NCBI GenBank assembly: GCA_030180135.1
Contig: CM058234.1
Span: forward strand, 28,492,766-28,556,765
Origin: Orychophragmus violaceus
Taxonomy: Eukaryota > Streptophyta > Magnoliopsida > Brassicales > Brassicaceae
Direction of reading: 5' to 3'
DNA: 64,000 bases
This document shows, piece by piece, positions 43,701 through 56,429 of this stretch. The position numbers and the translations under genes are program-made. Under the pieces are notes generated by a model that did no database searches, was not told where the DNA came from, and saw nothing but the letters and a program-made list of their open reading frames with translations. Position 1 is the first letter of the stretch, and each line of letters starts with the position of its first letter.

Positions 43701-45830
43701 AGTATTCCTCAAATACTTTAGGATATTTTTACGGCAATCCAGTGATTCTTTGCTGGATTTGACTGGTCTTTACTTGTCTTGCTTAACATTAAAGCAACAT
43801 CAAAACAAGTACGTGTCATGGCATACATGATAGATCCAATTGCCGACGCATATGGAATCTCATCCATGCATTCAAGCTCAGCAGATATCGTAGGATACTG
43901 TTTCTTGCTTAACATATTGCCATGTGACATTGGCATAAAACCCTTCTTGGAGTGCTGAAAACGTGTAGGACTTTGTCAATTTAAAAATCCTGACTTTGTC
44001 CTACCAGCTCTTTTGAATCTCTATCTTTAGATCCAAAATCCAAGAACATACGTGGCTTTACCCATGTCAATCATAAAACCAACTCCCAAACCAGTCCTTT
44101 ACCGACTGCAGCATTGGGACGTTATATCCGAGAATCAGTATGTCATCGACATACACTATGAGAAATGCAATATTGCTCCCACTTATCTTTTAGTAAACAC
44201 ACAGTTCCACTTCGTTCCTGTTCAAGTCAAAACCTTGACTACTTTAACAGAACGAAGATTCCAACTCCGATATGTTTGCTTCCATCCATGAATGGATCAA
44301 TAAAGCTAACTTACACATAGTGTAATTTTTCGGAGTCCTGGCTTACTTTCGCTTCTTTGAATTTCGCAGGTTGGTCGCTTTCAATGATCATTAGATCATG
44401 CGAACTTTCAATGATCATCAGGTTCAACTAATGACGAGAAATCACTCTCGGATTAGTGACTGATTCATTCATATCTGCGAACTTCAGGCTCCACAGGTGT
44501 AGATTCTACAGAAATCTGTAAATCCATCCGCTGCTCTCCCTCAAAATGTTGAGCAGCCACCTGTATTTCTCGAATTTCTTTGAGTTATACTTTTACTCCC
44601 ACTGTTCTTCTTGGAAAGTAACTTCCCTTCTTAGAAAACAGAATGGACGTAAAAGGTAACAAGCCTTGGTTTCCCTAGGACAACCAGCGAAGTAGCACAA
44701 CTACAAATACTCAGTAAAAACGAATTTGGATCGATTCCATTCCACATTTATGTGGTGTCTTTCAACTGATATTGGTGGAACTATTTCAGCGTAAACTTAG
44801 ATATTTCTAGAGCGTTATTCTTAAAGAATATCATGGAAGATTCGTGTGACTCATCTTTAATCATTTCTTATAAGATCTGATTCTTTCTCACAGAAATACC
44901 TCAAGGTTTTCAGGAGAATTGAGCTGTGAAACGACTTCACACTCATTCAGATGATCACACCATTAATGACTCAAGTATTCTCACTCGTGATCTAATCCAG
45001 AGTCTTAATACTTCTGTCACTCAGATTCTATACCTCATTCTGGAACTCTTTCGACCATGTCAAAGAATTCCGACTTGTGTCTCATCAAATGAACACAGTC
45101 TTACTCACTGAAGTAATCAGTAGAGACAATGAAGTACAGGAAATTTTCTTTGGCATTACTGCTCATCGGACCACATACATGAGTATGTTCAATCTCCAAT
45201 AAGCCTTTGGGCCTTTCTCTAGCTCGGCTAAGATGGGCCCTTTGTCTTTTGGTCTAGTAAGCAGAATTCAAGTCTCATAAGATATCCTTTCAAATGAGCC
45301 CAAAAGTCCATAACTATGGGGTTTCTGAATCTGACTTACTCTATGTGACCAAAACATTTATGCCAAGAAAAATCAGGTTTAATTCATCAGATTTAAACCA
45401 ATTGCGGTATTTATGTTACATTTTAGGCACTCTATGGTTTAAGATATAAAACCCATTCCTTGAATAGGGTGCTACAATTAATATTTCATTAAGATCAAAA
45501 GAACAAAACTTGTCTTTTATCAAAATGAAAAACATTCAAATTCTTACAAGAAAATGAAAGACAACTCTGCTTAAAGCAGGTACATTGTAGCAATTACTTA
45601 ATACAAAACCAAGCCTCAAAGGGATCTATAAGTGAAAACCCTACGGCTGAGGCAGCATCCCAAGCTCCTTCCAGACACGCAGTTCCACTTGCCCTTCCTT
45701 CAACGTTCTACTGTTGCTCAGGCTCTGCATATTATAACAAATATCAGTGCCACAACCAGTATCCAATACCTATAAGGTATAACTTGAAGTAATAACATGA
45801 ATACCTGAGGAAGTAGTTTCATACATCAAC
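43700..45830 (-). pseudogene. Copia-2 pol remnant (integrase-RT-RNase H)
   Basis: Recognisable islands in several frames. RNase H-side fragment at 43718-43936 (MPMSHGNMLSKKQYP; PYASAIGSIMYAMT). RT active site YVDDILI near 44130-44150, preceded by SGSNIAFLIV. An RT fragment near 44180-44290 has stops. Integrase and GAG-pre-integrase traces at 44600-45600 correspond in order to Copia-1. No frame longer than ~80 codons survives, so no working enzyme can be made. Confidence 0.75.
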
Positions 45831-45831
45831 T

Positions 45832-46660
45832 TCAACTCCTCATATATTCCATGAATTTAATGCAATCTCCCTTCCAATGCCCAGTCTCTTTACAGTAGCA
45901 GCACTTACCAACGCAAGAGGTATCTGATTCGGGCTCAGAAGACACACGCTTGCCATGATTTAAAATCTGGACAACTTTGTCTTCACCCTTGTCAGCATTA
46001 GGTTTAGTAAACCTACCCTTCTCATTCATGAGATTGTACAGGGTACTCTTCACGTTTGGCTCAACTGTTTTGAGCATATCATGCAGTTCAGTCAGCGTCT
46101 TCGTTAAGCCTTTCTTGATATAGTTCCTTCTGAACTTATCATAGCTTGACGGCAGTGACTGCAGAATGATCTCAGTTGCCAATTCTTGGCTAACTGGATA
46201 ATCTAGTTTCCTCAGGTTATCAATGTAACCCATCATTTTACTGATATGAGGACTTACTGGATGATCATTCGGTAGCTTGCAGCTAGTGAGAGATTTAACC
46301 AACTGGTATCTCTCCACTCTTACCTGCTCCTGAAATCTCAATTTCAGGCTGCTGATCATCTCTATTGGCGACTCCATGTTCTCATATTGCTTCCGCAAAT
46401 ATGAGTCCATGGTAGCCAATATCAGACCACGCACATCTACCGCATCATCATAATGCTTATTCCAAGCATTACGTACTGCATGACAGGCCTTGGATCCGAT
46501 CCTCTCGGGGAGAGCTTTCTCAAGGACATAGTCCTTTCTCTCATGCCTGAGAACTAGCCTCAGGTTCCGCGACCAAGTCAAGAAATTTGATCCGTTCAGT
46601 TTGTCCATCTCAAGGACATACCGGATCGAGAAAGTGTTTTTGATTGTTTGTGCTCGTCAT
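45832..46660 (-). pseudogene. Copia-2 Gag, one frameshift near the N-terminus
   Basis: The open part (46608-45832, 258 codons) covers nearly the whole Gag: KLNGSNFLTWSRNLRLVL, the UBN2-like helical core (MMGYIDNLRKLDYPVSQELA) and the zinc knuckle CCYCKETGHWKGDC (residues 236-249), then stops shortly before the protease. The conserved start ATG is at 46660, but a frame change around 46630-46645 separates it from the rest. It might still start at the internal ATG (46608) and lack ~20 residues. Gag packages element RNA. Confidence 0.7.
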
Positions 46661-48499
46661 AGCTGAAATTTAGAGATAAATAGAGTTTTAGTTATTTAGT
46701 TCATAAAAGAGTAATCTTAATAACTTATAAGAAGACTCGCATTGCATTCAAAATTTCTTTGTTTAACCTCATAAGAATGCAATGATTCCGAGACCCATGT
46801 TCAGCTAAATCCAAAGTGGGCCACTGGCCGTCACCCAGAAGTAGCTTTACTTGGTAAGCATACACACAGCTAGTTATATCTCATATAACTCTCGGTTGTG
46901 AATTGGGCCCAAGGCCCAATACACCAGATGTCTCAAAGCCCGGGACTCCCGATGGCCCAGTCAAGGAATCAATCTCTTACAGCCAAATAATCACTAAAGT
47001 CTGGGACTCCCAATGAAATTAGTGACTATATACTACTTTACTTACGCGAAAACAGACACCTCACACTGTAAGCCATATCTGTAATCGAATAAGCGTTAAG
47101 TAGCTGACAAGATTGGAAAGACATCCAAGCTTGATATTGTTTTTGAGGATTTTCAGTTTTATTTCCAAAATAGAAGATTACTATTTTGGGAAACTTACTT
47201 ATTTTAGAAACTTTCTAAATTTAGTAACATACTAAAAATAGAAATTTCTAATTTAATATTTTATAAATATTTTGGGATTGGGTCACAAATTATAGGCCCA
47301 ATTCTTGGCCCAAAACCATAGAATTCCAGTTGGCCCAATAATTTGACATAACCGATTCGGTTTATTAATTCTGGTCCAAGACCAAATTAACTATCAAAAC
47401 CATCGGTTATTTACTAAACCAGACCAGCTCTAAATTATTTGGTCCAACCAAATCAAACTTAGACCAGCCTTCGGTTTAGGTTAAAATTCAATTTTTGAAT
47501 TTCAATCCGGTTTAACCAGAAATTAAATAATACTAATTGTATTAAATAATTTTCAGCAAACCGCGATTTGGGTTAACCGCTTGAACCACCAATTAAATTG
47601 GATCGGTTCAGTTAAGTCCAAAACCGGGAAGAACCACCTAGTGTTTTAGCCAATTTGACCTAACTTGCGGTTTAAGGCTTTAAACACACGATTAACCGCC
47701 AATTAAATGGACCGGTCAAATCGGTGCGGTTTGGGCAACGAACCGCGAAGCTCGGTTTAACCGATTGACTATTCGCGGGACGTAAAGTTTTAACGGGCCA
47801 AACGATAGGATCCATGATCAGATCATGGACCCACGATCCAACTCGGCCCATCACGCATGATCCGTCCACCGGCCTCACGATCGATTGATCGATCTCGGCC
47901 CAAACGATCATACGGTTGGCTCTCGATCACTTGTGGATCACGGCAACACTCGGCCCATTATCGATCAATCATGCCATCGGGACAGGATTGTACAATCGAT
48001 CATACGGCCTCGCTTCCCACGATCGTCGATCATCCATGCACACTCGATCATGCTATGCATACGATCGATGCCAACGATCGATCGATCCATGAATTAAGCG
48101 ATCATGCCATGATCCTTGATCCAAGACTTAGCAATCAACGGCCCATCATCTCTCGGCTAAGCGATCGAAGGCCATCGATCACACTGAACATCACGGCCGA
48201 TTGGATCCGTGAACCCTACGTCGCGATTGGCTCTCGGCTTACTTGAGAGACAAGGGATCGATCGCATCTCTCCTCTCATTCGACCGAGACCATAACATCA
48301 CGATCATGAAATGCGATCGCCGGCCCTAATTTTGAACCTTGCAGCTCACGCAAAACAATGGCAACTTGACATCTCCAATGATCCGAGACCATAATGAGAA
48401 ATTCGATTAGGGTTTTAACGATTTAATCAATTTTGATTTGATTCATTAAACCATTAAACAACCATTATGATCCAAATTGCAAGAATCTAATGAACCTAA
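46661..48499 (-). other. Copia-2 leader
   Basis: Non-coding. The gag-proximal part matches the Copia-1 leader. The middle is rich in 'ggtttaaccg/aaccggtt' words. The PBS-proximal part (47800-48310) is packed with CGATC words. Confidence 0.6.
47800..48310. repeat. CGATC/CGATCGAT word cluster in Copia-2 leader
   Basis: Dozens of 'gatc'-centred words occur (acgatcgattgatcgatc, tacgatcgatgcc, acgatcgatcgatcc), mixed with 'ctcggcccatca'. It has the same position relative to the PBS as the Copia-1 cluster, but the words are arranged differently. Confidence 0.8.
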
Positions 48500-48511
48500 T
48501 CTCTGATACCA
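48500..48511 (-). promoter_or_regulatory. Copia-2 primer-binding site
   Basis: Minus strand TGGTATCAGAGA, an initiator-tRNA-Met type PBS one base inside the LTR. Confidence 0.85.
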
Positions 48512-48512
48512 C

Positions 48513-49186
48513 TGTAGGATTACGCGTTTTTCCATGGTTCAATTCTCGGATTGCAACCTAACACATAATCTTAAACAGATCTAGGTTCTTGTAACTGAAT
48601 CATAAACACAAACCTGGTCATTACCTTTTAGATTGCAGCGGAATGATTGTAATGACGAGATCAGATTAGAACAGATGAATACATGTTCCTCCTTGGTATC
48701 CACACTCTTACAAGCAGGGGATGGCTGCTAGACCGGATGGAATTCAACAAAGAGAGAGAGAGTTTAGAGAGAAGGAGCCTGCGGCCACCCTCCTCCAAAT
48801 CGCCAACCATTAGGGTTTTTAACCCTTGTTGCAATCTGGTTTTACTAATGGGCCCAAGTTTAATTAATTAAACTAATGGCTCATTAGTCTTTTGGGCCCA
48901 AGATACAAATCAGACAAAAGCCCATTTGTTGTCTGCCCAACTCTCTGTACAAATACAGTAAATGCCTTAGCATACTTACCGTATTAATTCCATCTTAATT
49001 TTCCCGTTAGCTATGGTGTGTGACCCTTTGGGATCATACAATACTGGTAATAAGTCCTAAACTTATAGATCAAGAGCGGACTCTAGCAAGCCATCATGAT
49101 CACCCAGTATTTATGACTTATGTCTGATCTCGACATTTATCATACTTTCTAGAGATAGTATAGTAGATTTCAGGACATTCCCAACA
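48513..49186 (-). repeat. Copia-2 5' LTR (674 bp)
   Basis: TGTAGGATTACG ... TTCCCAACA, followed by the GTAAC duplication. It lacks the 17-bp duplication of the other LTR. Confidence 0.95.
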
Positions 49187-49225
49187 GTAACAAGGGCATT
49201 ACGCCGTGAAGTAATATAGTGAGAA

Positions 49226-50009
49226 CTAGGTTTGAACATTTCGGGTCGGGTATTCCAATCCGACCCTTATGCAATCCAAATTATCCAACATTTAACGATA
49301 AATATAACCGAAAATTATTTGTTTAGATAGTAAATTTTTTTAACGGATAATGATAAGGATTGAGTAATTAGCCGAAATAGCCGCAATACTCAAAAATATT
49401 TGAAATATTCTTTTAAGTAGTTAAAATTTTAAGTTTTTATAAAATTGTATAATAAGTAAAAGCTTATTTAATTAAAATGTAATAATTATATTGTTTTCAT
49501 TCGATCCATAGAAGATAGAAGATATGAAGAAAAACTGCAAATTTGGTTTGGAGTAAGACTTTAAACAGATTCAATTTGAAAAGAACCAGATCTAGAATGC
49601 TTTATTTTTTTTTCTTTAAATCTCCCATGTTCTTAAGTTTTAAAAGCTCAGCAAAATATAAGTTGCACAAGGTGTAAAATTTATATTTTATTTTGAATTT
49701 AATTATATTGTATCAATTTTTTTTGTTACTATTATTATTTCATTAGTTTATTTGATTATAAATTTTTATAAAATATTTTATAAGAGTTCGGATATCCGAA
49801 CATGACCTGTAGTATTTAGAATTTGTGTAATAAACGGATAATAATTTTAATTACCCAACTCGGCTCTTATCCGATCCTTACATGTTATTACCCCATTCAT
49901 TTTCTTAGGGATACACATTGAATAATATTTTTTTTTTTAATATCTGAAATACTCTTATCCAACCTTTACTCGGTACTATACGATTCTATCCGCAAATGTT
50001 CAAGCATAG
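49226..50009. mobile_element. Possible TIR DNA transposon (~0.78 kb)
   Basis: The left end CTAGGTTTGAACATTTCGGG and the right end (reverse complement CTATGCTTGAACATTTGCGG) form an imperfect ~20-bp inverted repeat, with 'cgggt'/'acccg' words inside. The interior is AT-rich without a gene. No clear target duplication, so class is uncertain. Confidence 0.4.
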
Positions 50010-50145
50010 TCAAAACGTAGCACGAGGGGGTGATAACTTTGGGCTTTTTACTCATGTACTGTTCATCCACACAAAAAACTATATTATTAAAACATAATAG
50101 TATTTAAGAAAATATATATGTATATATATATATCAGATTATGTCA

Positions 50146-52007
50146 TCTATACTATTATTCAAAAAGTGATTTTGAGGGATATAGTTCTTTCATTCATTTT
50201 TAAAATAAAAAATCCCACCTATTAAAATAGGAAACTATTATAAAATAAACCTTTAACTTACATATTATTTAAGATATATGTCATTGCTTTTAAAATATTC
50301 ATTAAGATTAAAATTTTCAAATCAGTTTATATTTAATTTAGTCATAATATCTTCTAATATCTTTTGTTTTCCTTTTCTATCCTACTCAAATCTAATTTAA
50401 AAAAAACTCAAATTTTTTAAAAATAAAACAACTCGTAATATATTATAATAATGTTATAAATGAATATAAACTAAATTTTGAATTATAAAAATAAAAATCA
50501 TATGATATATATAAGCATAATTAAATTATTAATTAAATTAATAAATATAATTATAATTTTATAATTATAAAATTAAATTAAAGTAATCATACACAAAACA
50601 ACACAAATTTATGTTTTTCAACATTAAAAAATTTAATGTTAATATTTTATATATTATAAATGGAGTTCTGTATTAGTTATATAATAAACACATTTTTATA
50701 TTATAGTTTAGTAAAATAATTATTTTTCAAATATAAAATTTAAAATCTTAATTTCAAAATAATTGATGAAGATAAATTGATTAAAACGTAAATTCAGAGT
50801 ATTTAAAAAAATGAAACAAGAAAAATAATGAAATCTAAAGAACAAACAAATCTAAACTATAGTATTTAAAATTAAAATAATTAATTTCTAATATAATAAA
50901 TTGGTAAAATTATAAAATGTATTAAAAATATAATTTTTAAACATAAAATATTCATGTTTAGTTTAATATTTATTTTTAAGTATATCGTACTTGATACAAT
51001 TTCAAATAATAAACAAAATAAAAAGATTAATTCTCTAAACTATTTTGATAAATAATTTTAATTCAAATATAATATGAAGTTTAAAATCTTTAATTATTAA
51101 ATCATATTAAAACCCAATTTACGAAAATCTAAACTTTGAATATTGTGAAAATACTCAAAGCAAAAAAACATTGAAATCCAAAGAAAAAGCAATAAAAAAT
51201 CAAATCAGTATATAAAAAATTTTAAAATCCAAACTAAACCAAATTTAATAAATTTCTAATATTGAAAATTGATAAAACGGAAAAAATATTTCCAAAAATA
51301 TAAGTTTTAAATATAACAAAAATATATGTGTTAAGAATAGAATAAACTTCACATTTTTCTTATATGAAACCCAATCAATATTAGCCCCAAAAATATAAAA
51401 TTTTAAATATAAACAAAATTTTTGTGTTAAGAATAGAATAGACTTCCCATTTTACTTATATGAAATCCATTAAATATTAGCCCAAAAAGATTAGTATTAG
51501 TTCTACAATTAAAAAAAAATTGTGTTATGTTTTAGTAAGATTTTTGTAATTAAATATAATATTCAAAGTTTTAAATATAAAACCAGATATAAAACTTAAT
51601 TTAGATTTAAAGTCAACTTGAAAGTAATCAAAACCAAAAACATAAAAACCAAATAAATTTATAAAAAAATAAATTAAAATCCAAATCAAATATATACAAT
51701 AATATATTTAAAATTTTAAAATCTACACAAAACAATGGATTTTTTAAAATTTAAAATAAAGTTTAGGTTTATAATAAAGCTTTAAAAACAAATAAAACAA
51801 AATTAAATGGTATTCAAAACTGATTTGAATACAAAACCAAAAAAAATCAACTCTGTTAGATATCTAAATTTAAATAGAAAATAATAATTTAACTACTATT
51901 ATATCAAAGCGAATATTTTTCTAAGCATAAATGAAAAAAAAAATCGAACAATTCTTCATTTTAAAACCAAATGAAAAACATCCGCGCTTAACGCCGATAA
52001 GACTCTT
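50146..52007 (+). mobile_element. Non-autonomous Helitron
   Basis: Starts TCTATACTATTATTC (preceded by A), the common crucifer Helitron 5' end. Near the 3' end a hairpin (atccgcg ... cgccgat, one mismatch, 51980-51997) is followed by aagactctta, where CTTA stands in place of CTAG. The interior is >80% AT with no gene. Confidence 0.6.
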
Positions 52008-52496
52008 ATTTATATTATTTAACGCGGGTAAGAAATAATCATATATATAATGTCAAACTAATTCTCTCTTTAGAGTGACAAGTGTCCTTCTTTTTTTCTC
52101 TTTCACAGATGGGCCGTTCAAACAATTGACAAAAAATGAGCCCAAATCTCTAACTATTGTCGACTGTAACTTACCACTATCCCTTCGTCTTCTTCTTAAT
52201 TCATCATTCTTCTTCTCGCGTCTAAATCGAGCAAAAAAAAACTTTGGTCTCCTTCCTGATTCAACCTCTCTCCCATTCATCCTCTTTAATGGCGATTTCA
52301 TGTTCACTTCTACGGATCTCCAAAGAGAAAGAAGCACTATTGTGAACAATTTTAGCAAATCTGGTGAAGCGGAATTCTTCAAAAAATTTTTTACTGTAAT
52401 TATATCAACTAATCAAGGACGACATTTTTCTAATGCATATTATGTGCATCTTACAGGTCATAATGGTTTCTCGAGAAAATGGTTGTGGTAAAACCC
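52008..52496. other. Spacer left of Tat-2
   Basis: AT-rich, then mixed sequence. Overlapping frames at 52053-52491 on both strands are not convincing. Target site of the Tat-2 insertion. Confidence 0.4.
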
Positions 52497-53134
52497 TGTG
52501 ATAACCGAAGTGGTCACGAGGTCGGGATGCGCGTCTTGCTAGAGAGTTGACGTGCTCGGTCCGAAGGAACTAAGTTGTTCTTGAGAGAGAACCGACTAGA
52601 TTCAGAGATAAGCAAGAGTAAAGTAATGCTCGGGATGAAAGAAAAGAAGGTTGTGTTCGGGGTTCTTTGTCGAGAGTAATATGCTCGGGACGAGCGTAGT
52701 TGGTATTCAGATTCCCGAGCAGGTCGAAAGACGTGCTCGGTTTACAATTCGGGAAATTGACTCTAGAGAGAGAAAGTAGTAAGAAGTGCACAAATCCCAA
52801 AAAGTTACATAAATGTACAGTGACGACTTCTATTTATAGTAAAACACGGTCGTACTTTTCACAGGCCGTTGACCGTTTGTCGGGCTCGTGCGGATGGGCC
52901 GTACTTGATGACGAAGTGGGCCGAGCCGTACGTTTGTTTGGATGCTAGCGTAGCTGAGCCGACTTGCTTTGTTCGGCTTAGCCGAGCCGAGCCGAGAGTG
53001 ATAAGCTGCACTCGAGCGTACGTATTTGGGCTCCTGTTGTTGTTGGGCTGTTTTGTTTCTGTTGGGCCGGCCTTTAAATGGAGAATAAATCCTGGGCCTT
53101 CTAAGTGGGTGGGGTGCTAAGCCCACCTATAACA
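52497..53134 (-). repeat. Tat-2 3' LTR (638 bp)
   Basis: Plus strand TGTGATAACCGAAG ... CACCTATAACA. The minus-strand start TGTTATAGGTGG is directly preceded by the polypurine tract. It contains repeated TGCTCGG words. Confidence 0.8.
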
Positions 53135-53152
53135 GTAAGACCCCCCCCCCAG
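53135..53152 (-). promoter_or_regulatory. Tat-2 polypurine tract
   Basis: Minus strand CTGGGGGGGGGGTCTTAC immediately before the LTR, a typical Tat plus-strand primer. Confidence 0.8.
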
Positions 53153-53390
53153 TTCGTCGATCTTCGTGCGCTTGGAGTCGACGTATTTGATGATATGTTA
53201 GTTGGGCCGGTATTTATTCGGAATGGATCTGGTCGGTCCTACCGTTTCTTCTTGGGAAGCTCAAACGGTTTCTTGGGAAGAGCTGGATACTGAAGATTTG
53301 TTGGAGTAGTGATGATACCTACAACCGCCGGAAGACGAAGAGGTGCGTAGGGGGCCATCATTGCTCTTGTCTCGAGATCTCCCCTTTTTG

Positions 53391-53400
53391 CTTATAAATA
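53391..53400 (+). promoter_or_regulatory. TATA box for the Tat-2 antisense gene
   Basis: CTTATAAATA lies 110 bp before the antisense ATG and is followed by a CT-rich leader, consistent with its own promoter inside the element. Confidence 0.55.
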
Positions 53401-53510
53401 TATCGCGGTGCTCCTTCCCGTTTTCATTTCTCTCCTTCCGCAGGTAATTCGCTCTCCCTTCTCTCTAGAATTCTCTCTCTAGATTGTTGTTTGTTGTATA
53501 GTTTGTAAAC

Positions 53511-56429
53511 ATGAGGATTGAATCTCATTCTCAGTCGTCGTCCGATCGTGAGGATTTGTACTCGGTAAGACCGTCTCCGGGCAATTCTGCTCGATCTAGT
53601 TCATCCGCTGTGCAGTCAGATTCTTCAGCTAGTTCGGGGCGGACAGAGATTGTCGGGTCGTTCCTCCGAGAAGGTCCGGTTGGTTCTGTTCCTAATTTGC
53701 TAGGTGCTCCGAATATTCAGGTTCCTCACTTGATAGATTCAGACGACGATGGATCAAGGCCTTGGCGTCCATCGGTGATTTTTCCGTTGAAAGAGGAGGA
53801 CGTTTGGCAGGTTGATCAGGCGCTTCTTGGGACTCTTTCTCCGGTTCCGAGCAGGTCAAAGAAAAGGATGAGTCAGCAGGCTTCGGGAGATCCCGAGGAG
53901 ACGAAGAAAACTCGTCCTCTTTGTCCTGTTCTCCCCACTGAGTGTACCGACGACGACTTAAAGTGGTTGGTTGACAACTGTGACAGTGGTGGATCCGGTC
54001 AACTTGAGCTGCGTAGACCCGAGCCGCACCAGAGGCCTTGGGATTGTCCGAAGGGATGGGTATGTCTGTACGACTTTTGGTTCAATCAGATCCATCTACG
54101 GTTCCCTCTCCCAAAGTTGCTCGTCGCCTATTGCGAGGAGAGCAGGATCGCGTTGTCCCAGCTGAGTCCTTCGGCCGTTCAGAATATAGTCGGCTGTACC
54201 ATTTTAGCTGCCGAGTGTGGCGTGGATATGAGCCTTCGATTTTTCGAGGAGATCTCGTCTATTTCTGCGAATGGGACGACTCTTGGGACTCGCTATGTGA
54301 GTATGAGGGCTCGCTTCGATCTCAAGGTTTCTATTGCTAAGCCGTCGAAGGTCAATAATTGGCAGGATCGGTATTTTTACGCTCGGGTGAACGAGGCTTC
54401 GGTTCCAGATCCGAACAGACCGTATAGGACGAAATGGAATCGTTTTCATGGTAATCCTTTTTCGCTTTACTATTTCCTTGAATTAACTAACTCATGGTCG
54501 TTTTTTTTGTTGGTAGATCGTCATCCTACTACGCTTTCTCCTCCGGATAACTTTCGGGACGACTTGAGGAAACTTGTTGCTCGTGGGATTGAGAAGTGGC
54601 CAGAAGTCAAAGCTGATCGGGTGAGGCGAGCTTTCGAGAGCCTTGATCAGAGTGAGATTTGCTCCCCTTCCCCTTTTTCTTTACTTTTGATTATCTTCTC
54701 GGTTTTCCTTTTTCTGATTTGAGGATTTTGGCAGATTGTCTTCTCCGCTCGATTGAATCTTTGATCGAGCTAAACAGTCAGCCTTATTATCTCTACACGA
54801 AGGGAGGCAAACAAGCGGTAGATATGGGTCAGATGGACGTCGAAGTTTTTGATTACGTCGGGGAGAATCTTATCAATCCGCAGCCCCCGACCATCCCTCC
54901 GAACGAGGAGGTAATATCTGTTGACCTGGATCCCAATCGTCCTTTTTCCCCGTCGGTCGGGCCAGTACCTTCGGGAATGATTTTTGTGAATGAGTATCAT
55001 CGAGACTTATTTCGTCAGGTGAGCGCGACAGTGGATGCGATTGAAGCTGAGCGAGCCGAGAAGCGTCGGAGGAAGAAGAAGAATAAGAAAAGGACTCGTG
55101 TTGATGGCGCGGCTGGTGCCGAAGGGGATGACACGGAGGAGCCCTCCGGAGTACCTCCTTTGGAGAGGAAGAGAAAAAAGAGAACTGTCGATGCGGAGAC
55201 GTTTGCCGGGGGTCAAGTGAACGAGGCTTCGGTTGAGGCGCCCGAACATCCTATTATAGGAGGGGGTGAGCTGGTGGTTCATCCCGAGAACGTGGATCCT
55301 CTGCTTGATCCTTTGGATGACGATGGTGTTGAGGCTGGTCGGGAGGGTGAGAAGGATGGAAACCGTTTTCCCGGGAATCAGAACGAGGATGCGGTCACCG
55401 ACTTTGGTTTTGGTTTCAGCTATGAAGGCTCCAAACCGATTATCCGTGATGGAGAAGCTTGTGCGGATTTGTTCCGTATGCTGAGGGATAGTCCTCCGAG
55501 GGAGCTTCTTCCGGTTAACTGTACACCTTTCGTGGAGAATAAAAAGGCGGCGGCAAAAAGTTTTGCTCGGGTAAGCTCCTTTTTTTTATCTTTCCTTCAT
55601 AATTACTTGGTTCTGATCCGGTGGTCCCTGTTTTCTTCAGGGGCTTGCTCATTACAACCTGCTGTTCGATGAGTATGAGAGTCATCGGGTTGACCTTGAG
55701 AGGGTGATCTGTAGTCTGAGGAGGGAGCTCGGTAAAGCCGAAAGGACTATTTCCGAGCTAGAAGGGTATCGCCAGGTGGCGGCTGCTGCAGAGGCGCTTC
55801 GCTCATCTCTCAAGGTCGAGGAGGAGAAGGTGTCGGCTTTGGAGAAAAAGGTTGCTGAGCTTTCCACCGAGAATGCTCGGTTGGATGTCGAGAACAGGGA
55901 GTGTCTGGCTGATTGTTCGAATGCTCGGGCCGAGGCCGATGAACTGACGGTTCGGGTTGCAGACCTCGAGAGTAAATTGGAGTCGGAATGTGCTCGACTC
56001 AAAACCTCTTTGCTTGAGAAGGAGCGTATATCGAGCAAGGCGCAGGCTCGGCTTTCCAAGATAAAGAAAGCCAATGAAGAGAAAGAGCTTGGGAGGAGAA
56101 ACCATACACTGATGAACCAAGCTGCTGCTGTTGCGTCGATGCTGGAGGCGCTCGTCAAGGAAGGGTTTGCTATTCCTCCCGACAGGATAGCCAAGGCGCA
56201 TTCGGATGTTGCTCGTTTCAAGCAGGCGCTCATCTCGATTCAGTTCACCGACCTGGTTGAAGGGGATTTTGTTATGACTCCGCCAGGTAGTCCAGGTCGA
56301 GTCGATGGGGCTTCTTCAATGCCTGCTTTGGATCAGTCTGTCTCGAATCGTGCGCTCGTGACATCCTCGGTGGTGGACGGGAGCGGAAACGAGGACACAG
56401 CTGAAGATCGGGCTCCCGAGGCTTCCTAG
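53511..56429 (+). CDS. Tat-2 antisense ORF: putative gypsy-type transposon protein, four exons
   Basis: Exons 53511-54450, 54517-54651, 54735-55570 and 55641-56429 join with correct phase through GT-AG introns to an 899-codon frame without internal stops. The N-terminal ~100 residues are Ser-rich. Residues ~150-330 (CTDDDLKWLVDNC; PWDCPKGWVCLYDFWF; FPLPKLLVAYCEESRIALSQ) look like the 'putative gypsy type transposon' family (PF04195) found in Tat antisense ORFs. The middle is acidic with a basic KRRRKKKNKKR nuclear-type signal. The C-terminal ~200 residues are a long heptad coiled coil. Its role is unknown. It is transcribed against gag-pol and lies between integrase and the 3' LTR. I am confident of the frame, less so of every splice site. 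Confidence 0.75.

Larger units (their letters stand above)
41726..49186 (-). mobile_element. Copia-2: full-length Ty1/copia element with degenerate pol
   Basis: Complete structure on the minus strand: 5' LTR 48513-49186, PBS (48500-48511), ~1.85-kb leader, gag (45832-46660), decayed pol, ~1.3 kb 3' region, polypurine tract (42417-42430) and 3' LTR 41726-42416. It is flanked by GTAAC (41721-41725 and 49187-49191). The LTRs differ by about six substitutions and one 17-bp duplication (~0.9%), so insertion was recent, yet pol is full of stops and frameshifts. Confidence 0.9.
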
